Notes: generated from the sequence alone by a model not told the origin. Shown: positions 1-10,210, counted from the stretch's first letter. The stretch is 64,000 nt of DNA from Pelagihabitans pacificus (GCF_009371985.2 NZ_VIKU02000001.1:1116001-1180000), one strand, 5' to 3'. Numbers and translations: made by a program.

Positions 1-21
1 TCACAAAATAACTAAGAAGAT

Positions 22-64
22 AACGATTTTATCGTTGAGGTGCACAATCCCTCAAGGATTGTGC
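22..64. repeat. two adjacent small hairpins
   Basis: Two perfect inverted repeats lie side by side ahead of the first gene. Arms AACGAT/ATCGTT are at 22-36 and arms GCACAATCC/GGATTGTGC with a five-base loop are at 42-64. No long T-run follows on either strand, so a terminator for a gene outside the window is possible but not proven. The rest of positions 1-138 shows nothing recognisable. Confidence 0.4.
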
Positions 65-138
65 TAAAATTCGTCTTATTTCTCAATATAATTCTATTTT
101 AGCCGTTTCATAACCAAACCAGCAGACCAGCAAACTTT

Positions 139-2736
139 ATGTCCAAGTTCATACAAACCATAGGACTTGCCCTATTACTTTGGAACTTAGGGGCATCTGC
201 CCAAAAAGTATCCAAAACAACACATCCAAACTGGGTAGCTCCCGTTTCACGCCCCGAAAACACAACTCACAAACTTTTGGAAGACCAAGGTGGGTTTCAA
301 TACCTACTTCTTGATTTTCAGGACAATGTAGCCGATAAGGAATTGTATCGCCACTATATCATTAAGATAATCAATTCGGAAGGAGTGCAGGCAGTGTCAG
401 ACATCAGTGCCTCCTACGATCCCTCCTATCAAAAGCTATATTTCCACCAGATAAGTCTGATTCGGGAAGGTGTTGAAATGGATAAGCTTGCCGATAGCGA
501 AATCAATGTGTTTCAAAGGGAGACCAATATGGAAAGGTCGCTATATGATGGTTCCCTGACCGCGGTAATAAATCTCTCCGATGTTCGTGAGGGCGATATT
601 CTGGAATATTCCTATAGTATTCGAGGTTTCAATCCTATCAATAAAAATCATTACTCGACTACCTTTTATCAAGAGTATACTGCACCAGTAAATCAGATTT
701 ATAGCCGTGTAGTACTCGATAAGTCGCGAAAGTTGAATTTCAAACTTTTTAATAATGCAAAACCACCTGAAATCATCGAATCCCGACGATACAGGGAATA
801 CATTTGGGATAATGAGGGACACGACTATTTTTCATATGATAACAACGTACCAAGCTGGATAAATAAGCAAAAAAGAGTATCGGTCTCTACTCTCGACAAC
901 TGGAAAGAAGTAGTGGACTGGGCAAAAGAGTTGTACAAATACCCTAGGAACAACTTTGATATTATGCAAGACCTCGATATCGAGGATATCCCCAAGAACG
1001 AACAAATAACGACACTCATCCGGTTTGTTCAAGATGAAGTACGCTATCTTGGCCTCGAATCGGGGATGGGAGCCTATAAACCCAATAGTCCAACAAAAGT
1101 TTACAAACAACGCTATGGCGACTGCAAGGACAAATCGCTGCTGTTGGTTTCGCTGTTGACCGATCTCGATGTGAGCGCTTATCCATTATTGGTAAATACG
1201 CAATTAAAAAAGGAGATAAAAGAATTATTACCAAGTCATAATCTGTTCGATCATTGTATTGTATACTTTAACTTTGAAAACCAAGACTATTTTGTTGATC
1301 CAACGGTATCCAACCAAGGGGGAAACCTTGAAAACATAAGTTTTCCAACTTACGATTTTGGTCTTGTGATAAAACCTAATACCAATCAACTTATTCCTAT
1401 TCCCAACCGAGACAAAAGCACTTTATCGATTACAGAGACTATAAATATCGACTCTATTGGAGGCAGCGGATTCATTAAGATAGAATCAGAGTACACCGGT
1501 GCCAAGGCCGACTACATTAGAGGTTACTTTAACTCAAATTCGAAAGAATCAATTAAAAAGGAATATGCCAATTTCTATAGTAGTTTGTATAACGAGATAG
1601 AACCTGCTGGTGATATTAAGATAAATGATGGACTTAGAAATTCTTATAATAGTTTATATATCGAAGAAACCTACCGCATAAATAAATTGTGGTCTACTAC
1701 CGACCAAGGTGTCCTTTATTTCGAAGCCTATCCCTTAGTACTGGAATCGCTCATCAATTATCCCGTCTCTGCGAAAAGAAGTATGCCCTACTATTTGGGG
1801 GAACCCCATTCTTTTAACCAAAAAACCATTATCAATCTTCCCGAACCATGGAACGTAAATGACACGGATAAAATTATTGAAGGGAAAGGTTTTACCTATA
1901 AAAGTTCGGTTCAAGGGCTTGGAAGTAGAATCACAATCGATCACTCCTACGAGCTCGAAATAGAAACAATCGATGGAAGTGAGGTCTCGGACCTGTTGAC
2001 AAAAAATGATGAAATCACTAAGGATTTATCCTTTATGATTAGCTATGATAAAAACTTGGAAGGATTTAAGTATAGTTGGGCCTCTATTCTAGTATTAATA
2101 CTCGCACTTGGTCTTGGGATTTTCTTTTTTCTTAAACTTTATCGGGACTATAATCCAGAGTCACATCAGTACATTGAGGAAAAACCTATTGGTGGCTGGC
2201 TTATTTTACCGGCACTTGGCTTGATACTCACCCCAATAGTGGTTCTTGTACAGATAATTACAGAAGACCCCTTAAACCATAATACATGGCTATCCCTATA
2301 TCGGGCGGACACAGAAAGCCCAATTGCACTAGTGCTCCTTTACGGGGTGGAACAACTATATAATTACTTATTTTTGATGTTTTCCGTGTTATTGATCATA
2401 TTGTTTTTTCAAAAGCGATCAAGCATACCCACTTTAATGATCATCTTTTATGGTACTAGCTTAGTGGTTCCCATAGTAGACCTTTTTTTGACGAAGCTGT
2501 TGGCATCAAACTTGTTAAGTGATTCGGACGGTCAAGCTTTATATGCCGATATTGGAAAGAGGTTTGTCGGCGCGGCGATTTGGATTCCATATTTTTTAAC
2601 GTCCCAAAGAGTAAAGGAAACTTTTATCAAAAAACATAGTGCTTCCAAGCAAGACTCCTCAATCGAGCAAAACCAAATCTCATTAAATCCGACCACGCCA
2701 CCGATTAAAGATGAGCATTCAAAATACAGACCCTGA
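139..2736 (+). CDS. DUF3857/transglutaminase-like protein with C-terminal DUF2569-like membrane domain
   Basis: The 865-residue product starts with a signal peptide ending near ASAQ. A DUF3857-type beta-rich region (about 45-230) follows, then a transglutaminase core. A plausible catalytic triad is visible as Cys329 in YGDCKDKS, His372 in FDHC and Asp387 in FVDPT. After about residue 640 there are five hydrophobic segments, the second beginning PIGGWLILPALG as in DUF2569 proteins. The bulk should sit in the periplasm, anchored in the inner membrane. Bacteroidota DUF3857 proteins often end soon after the transglutaminase domain, so the membrane tail is notable. The substrate is unknown: peptide cleavage or crosslinking is inference from the fold. 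It appears monocistronic. Confidence 0.8.
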   Translation: MSKFIQTIGLALLLWNLGASAQKVSKTTHPNWVAPVSRPENTTHKLLEDQGGFQYLLLDFQDNVADKELYRHYIIKIINSEGVQAVSDISASYDPSYQKLYFHQISLIREGVEMDKLADSEINVFQRETNMERSLYDGSLTAVINLSDVREGDILEYSYSIRGFNPINKNHYSTTFYQEYTAPVNQIYSRVVLDKSRKLNFKLFNNAKPPEIIESRRYREYIWDNEGHDYFSYDNNVPSWINKQKRVSVSTLDNWKEVVDWAKELYKYPRNNFDIMQDLDIEDIPKNEQITTLIRFVQDEVRYLGLESGMGAYKPNSPTKVYKQRYGDCKDKSLLLVSLLTDLDVSAYPLLVNTQLKKEIKELLPSHNLFDHCIVYFNFENQDYFVDPTVSNQGGNLENISFPTYDFGLVIKPNTNQLIPIPNRDKSTLSITETINIDSIGGSGFIKIESEYTGAKADYIRGYFNSNSKESIKKEYANFYSSLYNEIEPAGDIKINDGLRNSYNSLYIEETYRINKLWSTTDQGVLYFEAYPLVLESLINYPVSAKRSMPYYLGEPHSFNQKTIINLPEPWNVNDTDKIIEGKGFTYKSSVQGLGSRITIDHSYELEIETIDGSEVSDLLTKNDEITKDLSFMISYDKNLEGFKYSWASILVLILALGLGIFFFLKLYRDYNPESHQYIEEKPIGGWLILPALGLILTPIVVLVQIITEDPLNHNTWLSLYRADTESPIALVLLYGVEQLYNYLFLMFSVLLIILFFQKRSSIPTLMIIFYGTSLVVPIVDLFLTKLLASNLLSDSDGQALYADIGKRFVGAAIWIPYFLTSQRVKETFIKKHSASKQDSSIEQNQISLNPTTPPIKDEHSKYRP

Positions 2737-2787
2737 AACCAATAAATTCATGTTAGCAATATGTCAAGAGAAGAAAAGTTGTAAAAT

Positions 2788-4086
2788 TCAGGTGTCAAAG
2801 ACCAACACAAAATAACTCTTTTTTCCCCGTTGTAATAGCACGAACTTATTGTTGATCAAGTCGTTCGAAGTAATTAAATGGTCTTCCTTGACCTTTGCCT
2901 TATTGACCGAAATCGAATTCTGTTTCAACTCCCTGCGAGCCTCCCCGTTCGAGCTTAAAAAACCTGTTTTGGCGGCTAACGCCCCGATCATATCGAGACC
3001 GTTTTCCAATTCGGACTTTGCTATTTCGGCCTGAGGCACCCCTTCAAAAACTTCTAAGAAGGTTTTTTCGTCCAACTTTTTCAAATCCTCGGAGGTCGAT
3101 TTCCCAAAAAGAATTTCGCTCGCCCGCACAGCGTTCTCCAAATCCTCTTTTGAATGTACCATCTCGGTAATCTCTTCCGCCAACTTCTTCTGAAGCAATC
3201 GTAGATGTGGGGCCCCTCGATGTTCCCCAACCAGTTGTTCGATTTCCCCCTTCGAAAGAAAGGTGAATATCTTGATGTATTTCTCCGCATCTTCGTCCGA
3301 GGTGTTCAACCAATACTGGTAAAATCGATAGGGAGAGGTTCGGTGTGCATCCAACCACACGTTGCCGCCTTCGGTCTTCCCAAACTTGGTCCCGTCGGTC
3401 TTGGTGATCAACGGACAGGTCAAGGCAAAACCCTTTCCACCGGCTATCCTTCGAATCAGTTCGGTACCTGTGGTAATATTCCCCCATTGGTCGCTACCGC
3501 CCATTTGCAGAGAACAATGGTGGTTTTGGTAGAGGTACAGAAAATCATAGCCTTGTACCAATTGATACGTGAATTCAGTGAACGACATACCCTCTTTGGA
3601 ATCCGAAGAAAGGCGTTTTTTCACCGAGTCCTTCGCCATCATATAATTGACCGTAATATGCTTGCCAACATCGCGGATGAAATCCAAAAATGAAAAATCT
3701 TTCATCCAATCGTAGTTGTTCACTAAGACCGCCGCGTTTTCGGCATCGCTTTCGAAGTCTAAAAATCGGGCCAATTGTGCCTTTAAGGCTTCCTGATTAT
3801 AGCGCAGGGTAGTTTCATCCAACAGGTTGCGCTCCGCGGATTTACCCGAGGGGTCCCCGATCATTCCAGTGGCCCCACCGACCAAGGCGTAGGGCTTGTG
3901 CCCGGCCAGCTGAAAGTGTCGTAGCATCATCACGCTGACCAAATGGCCGATATGGAGGGAGTCGGCCGTTGGATCGATTCCCACATAGGCAGCTTGCATT
4001 CCGCTCAGTAAATGCTCCTCGGTACCGGGCATCATATCGTGCAACATACCCCGCCATTTTAATTCTTCGACAAAATTAAAAGCCAT
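2788..4086 (-). CDS. tyrS: tyrosyl-tRNA synthetase
   Basis: Class I aminoacyl-tRNA synthetase that charges tRNA-Tyr in the cytoplasm. The 432-residue product has HIGH at residues 45-48, the KMSKS-equivalent TKFGKT, and a C-terminal S4-like RNA-binding region. Tyrosine-pocket signatures such as YDFLYLY and [10 protein letters not shown] are visible. The reading frame is open further upstream to 4152, but a -7 promoter element (TATATTTG on the minus strand, 4111-4118) falls inside that extension. The ATG at 4086, 25 bases downstream of the element, is therefore the better start and gives the usual family length. It is divergent from the epimerase gene. Confidence 0.97.
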   Translation of the reverse strand: MAFNFVEELKWRGMLHDMMPGTEEHLLSGMQAAYVGIDPTADSLHIGHLVSVMMLRHFQLAGHKPYALVGGATGMIGDPSGKSAERNLLDETTLRYNQEALKAQLARFLDFESDAENAAVLVNNYDWMKDFSFLDFIRDVGKHITVNYMMAKDSVKKRLSSDSKEGMSFTEFTYQLVQGYDFLYLYQNHHCSLQMGGSDQWGNITTGTELIRRIAGGKGFALTCPLITKTDGTKFGKTEGGNVWLDAHRTSPYRFYQYWLNTSDEDAEKYIKIFTFLSKGEIEQLVGEHRGAPHLRLLQKKLAEEITEMVHSKEDLENAVRASEILFGKSTSEDLKKLDEKTFLEVFEGVPQAEIAKSELENGLDMIGALAAKTGFLSSNGEARRELKQNSISVNKAKVKEDHLITSNDLINNKFVLLQRGKKSYFVLVFDT

Positions 4087-4110
4087 GCTTCCTGATTTGT
4101 GTTTATCCTG

Positions 4111-4118
4111 CAAATATA
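4111..4118 (-). promoter_or_regulatory. tyrS promoter, -7 element
   Basis: TATATTTG on the minus strand matches the Bacteroidota TAnnTTTG -7 consensus, 25 bases ahead of the tyrS ATG. I did not find a TTG at the usual 17-23 base spacing. Confidence 0.6.
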
Positions 4119-4188
4119 AAGAACTCCCCTTGGGTTTTGTCTTTTGCCCCAAGCAAAATAATCCGGCCCAAATCGCTAACTTTAGCCC

Positions 4189-5196
4189 ATGGTTTTGGTC
4201 ACTGGCGGTACAGGTTTGGTGGGGTCACATTTGCTGGTGCACTTGTTGGGGAATGGTATTTCGGTAAGGGCCATTCATCGTAAGGGAAGCGATCTTCAGC
4301 GCGTACGGAAAGTGTTTTCCTATTATGTCGGGAATCCCACTGAACTATTTCAGAAAATAGATTGGGTCGAAGCCGACGTCAATGATATTCCCGCCTTGGA
4401 AAACGCATTTGAAGGTATCGACCGGGTGTATCATTCGGCCGCATTCATCTCTTTTGATCCCAATGACTATGATGCCCTACTAAAGATCAATGCGGGGGGA
4501 ACGGCAAACATCGTTAACCTTTGCCTCGCGAAGCGCGTACAAAAACTATGTTACGTGAGCAGTATAGCCACTATGGGAGGTAGTGCGGATAGTGCCAAAA
4601 TCAACGAAGAAAATGAGTTTTTGGAATTACATGCCAATGTATATGCCCGTTCCAAATACCAAGCGGAATTGGAAGTGTGGCGCGGATCACAGGAAGGGCT
4701 TCCCGTTGTTATCATAAATCCCGGTATCATTATCGGTCCCGGTTTTTGGGAAGGTGGAAGCGGAACGCTCTTTGCAATTGCAAAGAAAGGGTATTCCTAT
4801 TACCTCCCTGGAGGAACAGGTTTTGTTGGCGTTAACGATGTGGTTCGAATGTTATATCGATTGATGCATTCCAATGTCACTAACGAACGGTATCTGGCCG
4901 TATCCGAGAACCGGAGTTATCGGGAAATAATGACATTGTTGCAGACCAACCTCGGTTTGGAAGCACCTACAAAACAGCTTCAATTTTGGCAACTAGGGCT
5001 TTTTCGACTACTTGACTGGCTCTGGCACAGTATATCTGGCCGCGGCAGACGACTTACCAAAAACAGCATCCATTCATTAAGACATCAGGAGTCTTATGAC
5101 AACTCAAAAATCCAAAGAGATTTCGATTTTAGTTTTGAGCCCTTGAATGCGGCGATTGGTTTCTCCTGTTCAAAGTTTATGGAAGAGAATCGGTAG
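4189..5196 (+). CDS. NAD-dependent epimerase/dehydratase (extended SDR)
   Basis: 335-residue extended short-chain dehydrogenase. The N-terminus has the nucleotide-binding motif TGGTGLVGS within the first 12 residues. The YxxxK catalytic pair appears as YARSK, with the active-site Ser in CYVSSIA just before it. This family acts on nucleotide sugars, dihydroflavonol-like or sterol-like substrates, and the sequence does not fix which. The start at 4189 is supported because the glycine motif begins only four residues later. The upstream TAACTTTAGCCC directly before the ATG resembles a -7 element, so the mRNA leader may be very short. Its 3' end overlaps the convergent DUF4296 gene by 20 bases. 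Confidence 0.85.
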   Translation: MVLVTGGTGLVGSHLLVHLLGNGISVRAIHRKGSDLQRVRKVFSYYVGNPTELFQKIDWVEADVNDIPALENAFEGIDRVYHSAAFISFDPNDYDALLKINAGGTANIVNLCLAKRVQKLCYVSSIATMGGSADSAKINEENEFLELHANVYARSKYQAELEVWRGSQEGLPVVIINPGIIIGPGFWEGGSGTLFAIAKKGYSYYLPGGTGFVGVNDVVRMLYRLMHSNVTNERYLAVSENRSYREIMTLLQTNLGLEAPTKQLQFWQLGLFRLLDWLWHSISGRGRRLTKNSIHSLRHQESYDNSKIQRDFDFSFEPLNAAIGFSCSKFMEENR

Positions 5197-5635
5197 TTTT
5201 CGTGATTTCCTTTTTCATTTTGCTGGGCGAAGATGATTTTTTCCGTTCACGTTCCAACAACTTAAGACTATCATTGATTTTTTTTTGTCGCACTACTTCC
5301 TCTTGTTGTTTTTCTATTCGTTCCTTTACCTTGGTATGAATATCTTCATACTCGACCGGTAAGGACGCGTAGTAGCGATCACTCTGTACAAACTGTGCAC
5401 TATCGACCCCGTATTTCTTAAAAATATAGGGCATCGGTTCGATACCGTTTTCCCTTAGTACCGATACATTCGTCGTCTTTGCCGCGTTGATCAAGCTCAA
5501 ATCAGTGAGCATTTCCACCATTTTCTCTTTGGGAATTAGTCTTTCTGGTGGCTCCAGTACCTGCTCCCCACAGGAAAACAGTATCACTGCCCCCAACAGC
5601 AAAAAAAAACTTGGATGGTTCTTAATCTCTTTCAA
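5177..5635 (-). CDS. DUF4296 domain-containing lipoprotein
   Basis: 152-residue product with a lipoprotein signal peptide; the lipobox is VILFSC, giving a lipidated Cys at about 22. The mature part opens with the pattern PERLIPKEKMVEMLTDL, typical of DUF4296 in Bacteroidota. The C-terminal third is charged and lysine-rich. Function unknown. The gene overlaps the end of dihydroorotase by 14 bases and is the last member of the glycosyltransferase-pyrC-DUF4296 operon. Confidence 0.85.
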   Translation of the reverse strand: MKEIKNHPSFFLLLGAVILFSCGEQVLEPPERLIPKEKMVEMLTDLSLINAAKTTNVSVLRENGIEPMPYIFKKYGVDSAQFVQSDRYYASLPVEYEDIHTKVKERIEKQQEEVVRQKKINDSLKLLERERKKSSSPSKMKKEITKTTDSLP

Positions 5636-6959
5636 AAGTTAATCTCTTAGCCTTTCGCAGCTCGGAAAAACGACCTTTCTCGTAGGCCAGATGTCCGTTT
5701 ACAAAAGTATGGGTAATTTGTGATTTAAAAGTCGTCCCCTCAAAAGGCGACCATCCACATTTATATACGCTATTCGAAGGCGTTACCTTCCAAGGATTAT
5801 TGATATCGACCACTACCATATCAGCATAGTAGCCTTCCCTCAAATACCCCCGTCCTTGTATCTCGAAAAGAATCGCGGGGTTGTGGCACATCTTTTCCAC
5901 CATTTTTTCCAAGGAAATCGCCCCCTCATGAACCTTTTCCAACATGGCAGGTAGGGCATGCTGTACCAAAGGTCCTCCTGACGGGGCCTTTGTATAGACA
6001 TTGTCTTTCTCCTCAAGTAAGTGTGGCGCATGGTCGGTGGCAATGACATCCAAACGATCATCCAAAAGGGCTTTCCATAGCTGCTCCCTGTCCGCGGCCG
6101 TTTTCACGGCAGGATTCCATTTGATCAAGGTTCCTTTGGTGTCGTAATCCGCCTCGGAGAACCACAAATGGTGAATACATACCTCTGCCGTTATTTTCTT
6201 TTGTGACAGTGGGATGTCATTTCGGAACAATTCGGTCTCCTTTCCCGTAGATAAATGGAACACATGCAAACGCGCCCCCGTTTTTTTTGCCAGCGCAATG
6301 GCCTTTGAGGAAGAAAGATAACACGCTTCTTCGCTTCTGATAACGGGATGAAACTTGACCGGAATGTCATCCCCGTAACGGGAGATATAGTTCGCCAAAT
6401 TTTTTCTAATGGTACTTTCGTCCTCACAGTGTGCCGAGATGACCATTTCCGTATTGAGAAAAATCTGCTCTATGACCGCCTCGTCATCGACCAACATATT
6501 GCCCGTTGAGGAACCCAGGAACAGCTTCACCCCGGAACAGGCATTTTTATCCAAACGCTTTATTTCTTCCAAATTGTCATTGGTACCGCCAAACAGAAAG
6601 GAATAATTGGCGAAGGCACTCTGGGCGGCTATTTGAAACTTTTCCTCCAGTTTCTCGATGGTAGTGGTCTGTGGGTTGGTGTTGGGCTGTTCCATAAAGG
6701 TGGTAATACCCCCGGCAACCGCCGCCCTGCTTTCCGTTGCAATCGTCCCCTTATGGGTGAGGCCGGGTTCCCGAAAGTGTACCTGATCATCGATTACGCC
6801 GGGCAGCAAATAGTGTCCATGAAGATCAAACACCTTTGCTTGCGGGTCGCTGATATCACGGTCAATTTTGAGAATGATGTCGTCCTTTACCAATACATCA
6901 CTTTCATGGATGCGATTTTCATTGACCAACATCACGTTTTTAAGCAACTGCTTCCCCAT
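5622..6959 (-). CDS. pyrC: dihydroorotase
   Basis: 445-residue class I amidohydrolase that should interconvert carbamoyl-aspartate and dihydroorotate in pyrimidine synthesis. Visible are the N-terminal metal motif region DDQVHFREPG, ISAHCEDE, LHVFHLST and VIATDHAPH. The first His of the usual HxH metal pair is Gln here (QVH), while the second His and the later ligands are present. I recall the same DDQVH sequence from other Bacteroidota dihydroorotases, so it is probably a lineage feature. The start is one base from the end of the upstream glycosyltransferase gene and its stop overlaps the DUF4296 start, which indicates one operon. Confidence 0.92.
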   Translation of the reverse strand: MGKQLLKNVMLVNENRIHESDVLVKDDIILKIDRDISDPQAKVFDLHGHYLLPGVIDDQVHFREPGLTHKGTIATESRAAVAGGITTFMEQPNTNPQTTTIEKLEEKFQIAAQSAFANYSFLFGGTNDNLEEIKRLDKNACSGVKLFLGSSTGNMLVDDEAVIEQIFLNTEMVISAHCEDESTIRKNLANYISRYGDDIPVKFHPVIRSEEACYLSSSKAIALAKKTGARLHVFHLSTGKETELFRNDIPLSQKKITAEVCIHHLWFSEADYDTKGTLIKWNPAVKTAADREQLWKALLDDRLDVIATDHAPHLLEEKDNVYTKAPSGGPLVQHALPAMLEKVHEGAISLEKMVEKMCHNPAILFEIQGRGYLREGYYADMVVVDINNPWKVTPSNSVYKCGWSPFEGTTFKSQITHTFVNGHLAYEKGRFSELRKAKRLTFERD

Positions 6960-6960
6960 A

Positions 6961-7689
6961 TTAAAATCGTTTTTTCTGGAACATACTACGCAATTTCATT
7001 ACAAAGACCCCCCAAACGGCCTCCTTGATAATTGATCCGCTCATTTTGGATTTCCCCTTCACCCGATCGCGGAAGACTATCGACACCTCTTCGATTTTAT
7101 ATCCTTGAAGATAGGTTCTGAACTTCATCTCTATCTGGAAGGCATAGCCGATAAAACGAACCGAATCAAGGTCGATAGTTTCCAAAACATGACGCTTATA
7201 GCACACGAAACCGGCGGTAGGGTCATGTACCCGCATGCCCGTAATCATTTTTACATAAAATGAGGCACCATACGATAACAAAACGCGGTATAGTGGCCAA
7301 TTGACCACGTTGACCCCTTTTTTGTAGCGAGAGCCTATCGACATGTCGGCCCCATTGGCACATGCTTGGTAAAGTCGCTCCAGGTCTTGCGGATTATGGG
7401 AAAAGTCCGCATCCATTTCAAAGATGTAATCGTACTTACGGGCAATGGCCCATTTGAATCCGTGAATATAGGCCGTGCCCAAACCTGATTTTTCCTTTCG
7501 TACTTCCAAAAAAAGCTTGTCTCCAAATTCGTGCTGCATTTCGGTGACCCGTGCAGCCGTGCCATCTGGTGAATTGTCATCGACAACCAGTACATGAAAA
7601 CCCTTTTTCAGGGAGAAGACGGCCTTGACAATCGCCTCAATGTTCTCGATTTCATTGTAAGTTGGGATAATTACTAGACTGTCGGACAT
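6961..7689 (-). CDS. polyprenol monophosphomannose synthase-like GT2 glycosyltransferase
   Basis: 242-residue GT2 enzyme of the DPM1 type. It shows the nucleotide-sugar motif VVDDNSPDGT near residue 36 and the DxD-like FEMDADFSHNP near residue 90. There is no C-terminal membrane segment, as in short soluble DPM1 forms. The family transfers a sugar, often mannose, from a nucleotide donor to a polyprenyl phosphate at the inner face of the membrane. The product could feed lipid-linked-sugar glycosyltransferases such as the GT39-like enzyme encoded divergently at 7881. It is the first gene of the operon with pyrC. Confidence 0.88.
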   Translation of the reverse strand: MSDSLVIIPTYNEIENIEAIVKAVFSLKKGFHVLVVDDNSPDGTAARVTEMQHEFGDKLFLEVRKEKSGLGTAYIHGFKWAIARKYDYIFEMDADFSHNPQDLERLYQACANGADMSIGSRYKKGVNVVNWPLYRVLLSYGASFYVKMITGMRVHDPTAGFVCYKRHVLETIDLDSVRFIGYAFQIEMKFRTYLQGYKIEEVSIVFRDRVKGKSKMSGSIIKEAVWGVFVMKLRSMFQKKRF

Positions 7690-7850
7690 TAATTTTTAAA
7701 CTATTGAACGTATCCGAGTTTCTGGTTTGTGGGTAAAAAGAAAGATGCGAACAAATTCATTTTGGCAAAAATAGTATTTTCAATCAGGGTGTTAAAATAG
7801 GTGAACGGTATTTATGCTTTTTTTAGAGGATAGGGATAGGCAAGAATTTG

Positions 7851-7858
7851 TAATTTTG
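7851..7858 (+). promoter_or_regulatory. -7 promoter element ahead of GT39-like gene
   Basis: TAATTTTG matches TAnnTTTG, 22 bases before the ATG at 7881. No good -33 partner was found. Confidence 0.45.
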
Positions 7859-7880
7859 ATTTCTGAATCAGCCACGATAC

Positions 7881-9548
7881 ATGCCATCAAAATTTCCCAA
7901 AATCTTTTTATATCTCTTAGGGGCTATTTTGGCCATCAATCTATTGCAGGCACACTTTACGGAACTTATTTTCGACGAAGCCTATTATTGGCACTATGCA
8001 CAGGATATGGCCTTTGGTTATTTTGATCATCCGCCCATGGTCGCTTGGATGATTCGGGCCGGTTGTCTTTTTTTTGAAGGGGAACTCGGGGTACGTTTTA
8101 TTAGCTGCCTATTCTCCGTTGCAACACTGGCAACACTTTGGTTGACCATCGACCACCCCAAAAAAAACGATTTCATACCCCATTTCTTCATCCTGGCGTT
8201 CTCTATGACACTTTTGAATGCCTACGGATTCTTCACCCTTCCCGATACACCACTCTTGTTTTTTACCGCACTTTTTTTGTTGGTATATAAAAGATTTACC
8301 GAGAAACCCTCGGCTTTAGCGGGCATTTTTTTAGGCCTCGTAATGGCAGCGCTCATGTACAGTAAGTACCACGCAGTACTGGTCATTGTGTTTGTGCTGC
8401 TTTCCAATTTAAAACTCCTGACCAATAAATACGCCTGGCTGGCCGTGGCGGTTTCGTTACTCGCTTACCTACCCCATTTTTTATGGTTATACCAAAACAA
8501 CTTCATCTCGATCAAATACCACTTATTCGAGCGACCGAACGATGCCTATCGATTCGACAAATATACCCTTGGTTTTTTGGTCAATCTAGTAGCTCTTTTT
8601 GGGCTCACTTTCCCATGGGTGTACCGTGCGCTATTTAAAACCCGGCCTAAGGATACTTTCACACGGGCCTTGGTTTTCCTTACCTATGGGGTGTTGCTGT
8701 TCTTTTTCGTTTCGAGCTTTAACCGACGTGTACAGACGCAATGGATTATCGTGGTTTCGATTCCTCTCGTTATTCTGGTGTTCTACCATTTAATCAAGGA
8801 TGTCAAGACGCGAAAATGGATTTTCCGAATGGGACTGATCAACATTGCGGTATTGCTGTATCTGCGCTTAGGCTTGGTAATCCCCGCTCTATTTCCCGTA
8901 CATTACGAAAGCCATGGTAACAAGCTATGGACAGGCGAACTGAAATCAAAGATAGGAGATATCCCTGTAGTCTTCGAAAATACGTACCGGCTGGCACCGA
9001 TGTATGCCTTTTATAGGGATGTCCCAACCTATTCGTTGAACAATATCAATTACCGGCAAAACCAATACTCCATAGATGAAAGTGAACGTACCGTGCAGCA
9101 TCGGAACGTCTATTATGTATCTCCATTCATGACCAACGAAGAAGTGGCCTTTACCAATTTAAAAGGGGATATTTACTATGGAAAGTATATCGAAAACTTT
9201 GAGTCGTTCCGAAAGCTACGCGCCTATGTAAAACCCAAAACCTTTACCCTTTCGAGCGAAGAGGAACATTTGCTACAGGTTTACAACCCGTATGATACCG
9301 ATATCGATTTATCGAAATTGAAGTTTGCAGTGGGATATTTGAACGATTACAAGCGCATCAAGGATATAATTCCGATGAGCGTTCGACCGATCGATGGGAA
9401 AATTGTGGTCTTGAAATCAAATGATACGACGAATTTTACGTTTAAACTTCCGAAACCAAAAATGAAAGACCCTGGATACTTTAGAATAGGGATCTCTGAG
9501 AACGGTCTGCGATATGGACTCAACGGAAACAGTATCAAATTAGAATAA
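7881..9548 (+). CDS. GT39/ArnT-like membrane glycosyltransferase
   Basis: 555-residue polytopic membrane protein. The first periplasmic loop carries FDEAYYWHYAQ and FDHPPMVAW, matching the acidic catalytic loop of ArnT/PMT-type (GT-C) enzymes. Roughly ten hydrophobic segments fill residues 5-350, followed by a soluble C-terminal domain of about 200 residues. Such enzymes transfer a sugar from a polyprenyl-phosphate donor to a lipid or protein acceptor outside the membrane, and here the acceptor is unknown. The divergent DPM1-like gene could supply the donor. It is followed without a gap by the DUF4271 gene. Confidence 0.85.
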   Translation: MPSKFPKIFLYLLGAILAINLLQAHFTELIFDEAYYWHYAQDMAFGYFDHPPMVAWMIRAGCLFFEGELGVRFISCLFSVATLATLWLTIDHPKKNDFIPHFFILAFSMTLLNAYGFFTLPDTPLLFFTALFLLVYKRFTEKPSALAGIFLGLVMAALMYSKYHAVLVIVFVLLSNLKLLTNKYAWLAVAVSLLAYLPHFLWLYQNNFISIKYHLFERPNDAYRFDKYTLGFLVNLVALFGLTFPWVYRALFKTRPKDTFTRALVFLTYGVLLFFFVSSFNRRVQTQWIIVVSIPLVILVFYHLIKDVKTRKWIFRMGLINIAVLLYLRLGLVIPALFPVHYESHGNKLWTGELKSKIGDIPVVFENTYRLAPMYAFYRDVPTYSLNNINYRQNQYSIDESERTVQHRNVYYVSPFMTNEEVAFTNLKGDIYYGKYIENFESFRKLRAYVKPKTFTLSSEEEHLLQVYNPYDTDIDLSKLKFAVGYLNDYKRIKDIIPMSVRPIDGKIVVLKSNDTTNFTFKLPKPKMKDPGYFRIGISENGLRYGLNGNSIKLE

Positions 9549-10205
9549 ATGGAACCCATTCTTAGAACGGCAACTAACACTGATTGGATCACCATCCTGA
9601 TTTTTTCGAGCCTTCTTTTCGTTGTAATGGCCAAAAGCATGTTCTATAGCAGATTTCTGAACTTCATTATTCTGCCCTTCAACAACAAGTACGTTTTTAT
9701 GTATAACAAAAAAGATCGCTTGATAAATTGGTTTCACGTTTTCTTTACTATTTTCCAGACCATCAATTTTGCGCTTTTTATTTATCTGGCTCAAAATATC
9801 CTCTTGGATGTTGGTCATGATTCATACCCTGGCATGTTCTTGATTATTTTGGCGTTCCTACTACTTTTTTTACTCCTAAAAGTCGCATTGCAATTGGGCA
9901 ACGGCTATATTTTTGGCTCCAGAAAAGTCATTTCCGAGATTATTTTCAAAAAGCTATCGTACCTCAACTATAGCGGTGTAATCATGTTCCTTGCGAATGT
10001 GACCCTTTCTTTTGTTTTACGGGACGCAATCTTTGTAGTTTATTTAGCGATATTCCTAATTCTGTTGGTGAATGCCATTGGTTTGGTCACTACACTAAGG
10101 AATCATCAAAAATTCATTGCGACTCATTTTTTCTATTTTATTTTGTACCTTTGCGCACTTGAAATTTCACCCTTGGTGATAATAGGAAGTTACCTAAACC
10201 GCTGA
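9549..10205 (+). CDS. DUF4271 domain-containing membrane protein
   Basis: 218-residue protein with about six or seven hydrophobic segments across its length. I recognise DUF4271, a Bacteroidota-specific family usually found just before uroporphyrinogen-III synthase, as here. Its function is not established. The ATG begins directly after the TAA of the glycosyltransferase gene, and hemD starts five bases after its stop. The three are therefore probably co-transcribed. Confidence 0.85.
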   Translation: MEPILRTATNTDWITILIFSSLLFVVMAKSMFYSRFLNFIILPFNNKYVFMYNKKDRLINWFHVFFTIFQTINFALFIYLAQNILLDVGHDSYPGMFLIILAFLLLFLLLKVALQLGNGYIFGSRKVISEIIFKKLSYLNYSGVIMFLANVTLSFVLRDAIFVVYLAIFLILLVNAIGLVTTLRNHQKFIATHFFYFILYLCALEISPLVIIGSYLNR

Positions 10206-10210
10206 TAGAT

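Noticed and set aside
4087-4152. 22-residue N-terminal extension of tyrosyl-tRNA synthetase
   Set aside because: It contains the -7 promoter element and is absent from the usual family N-terminus.
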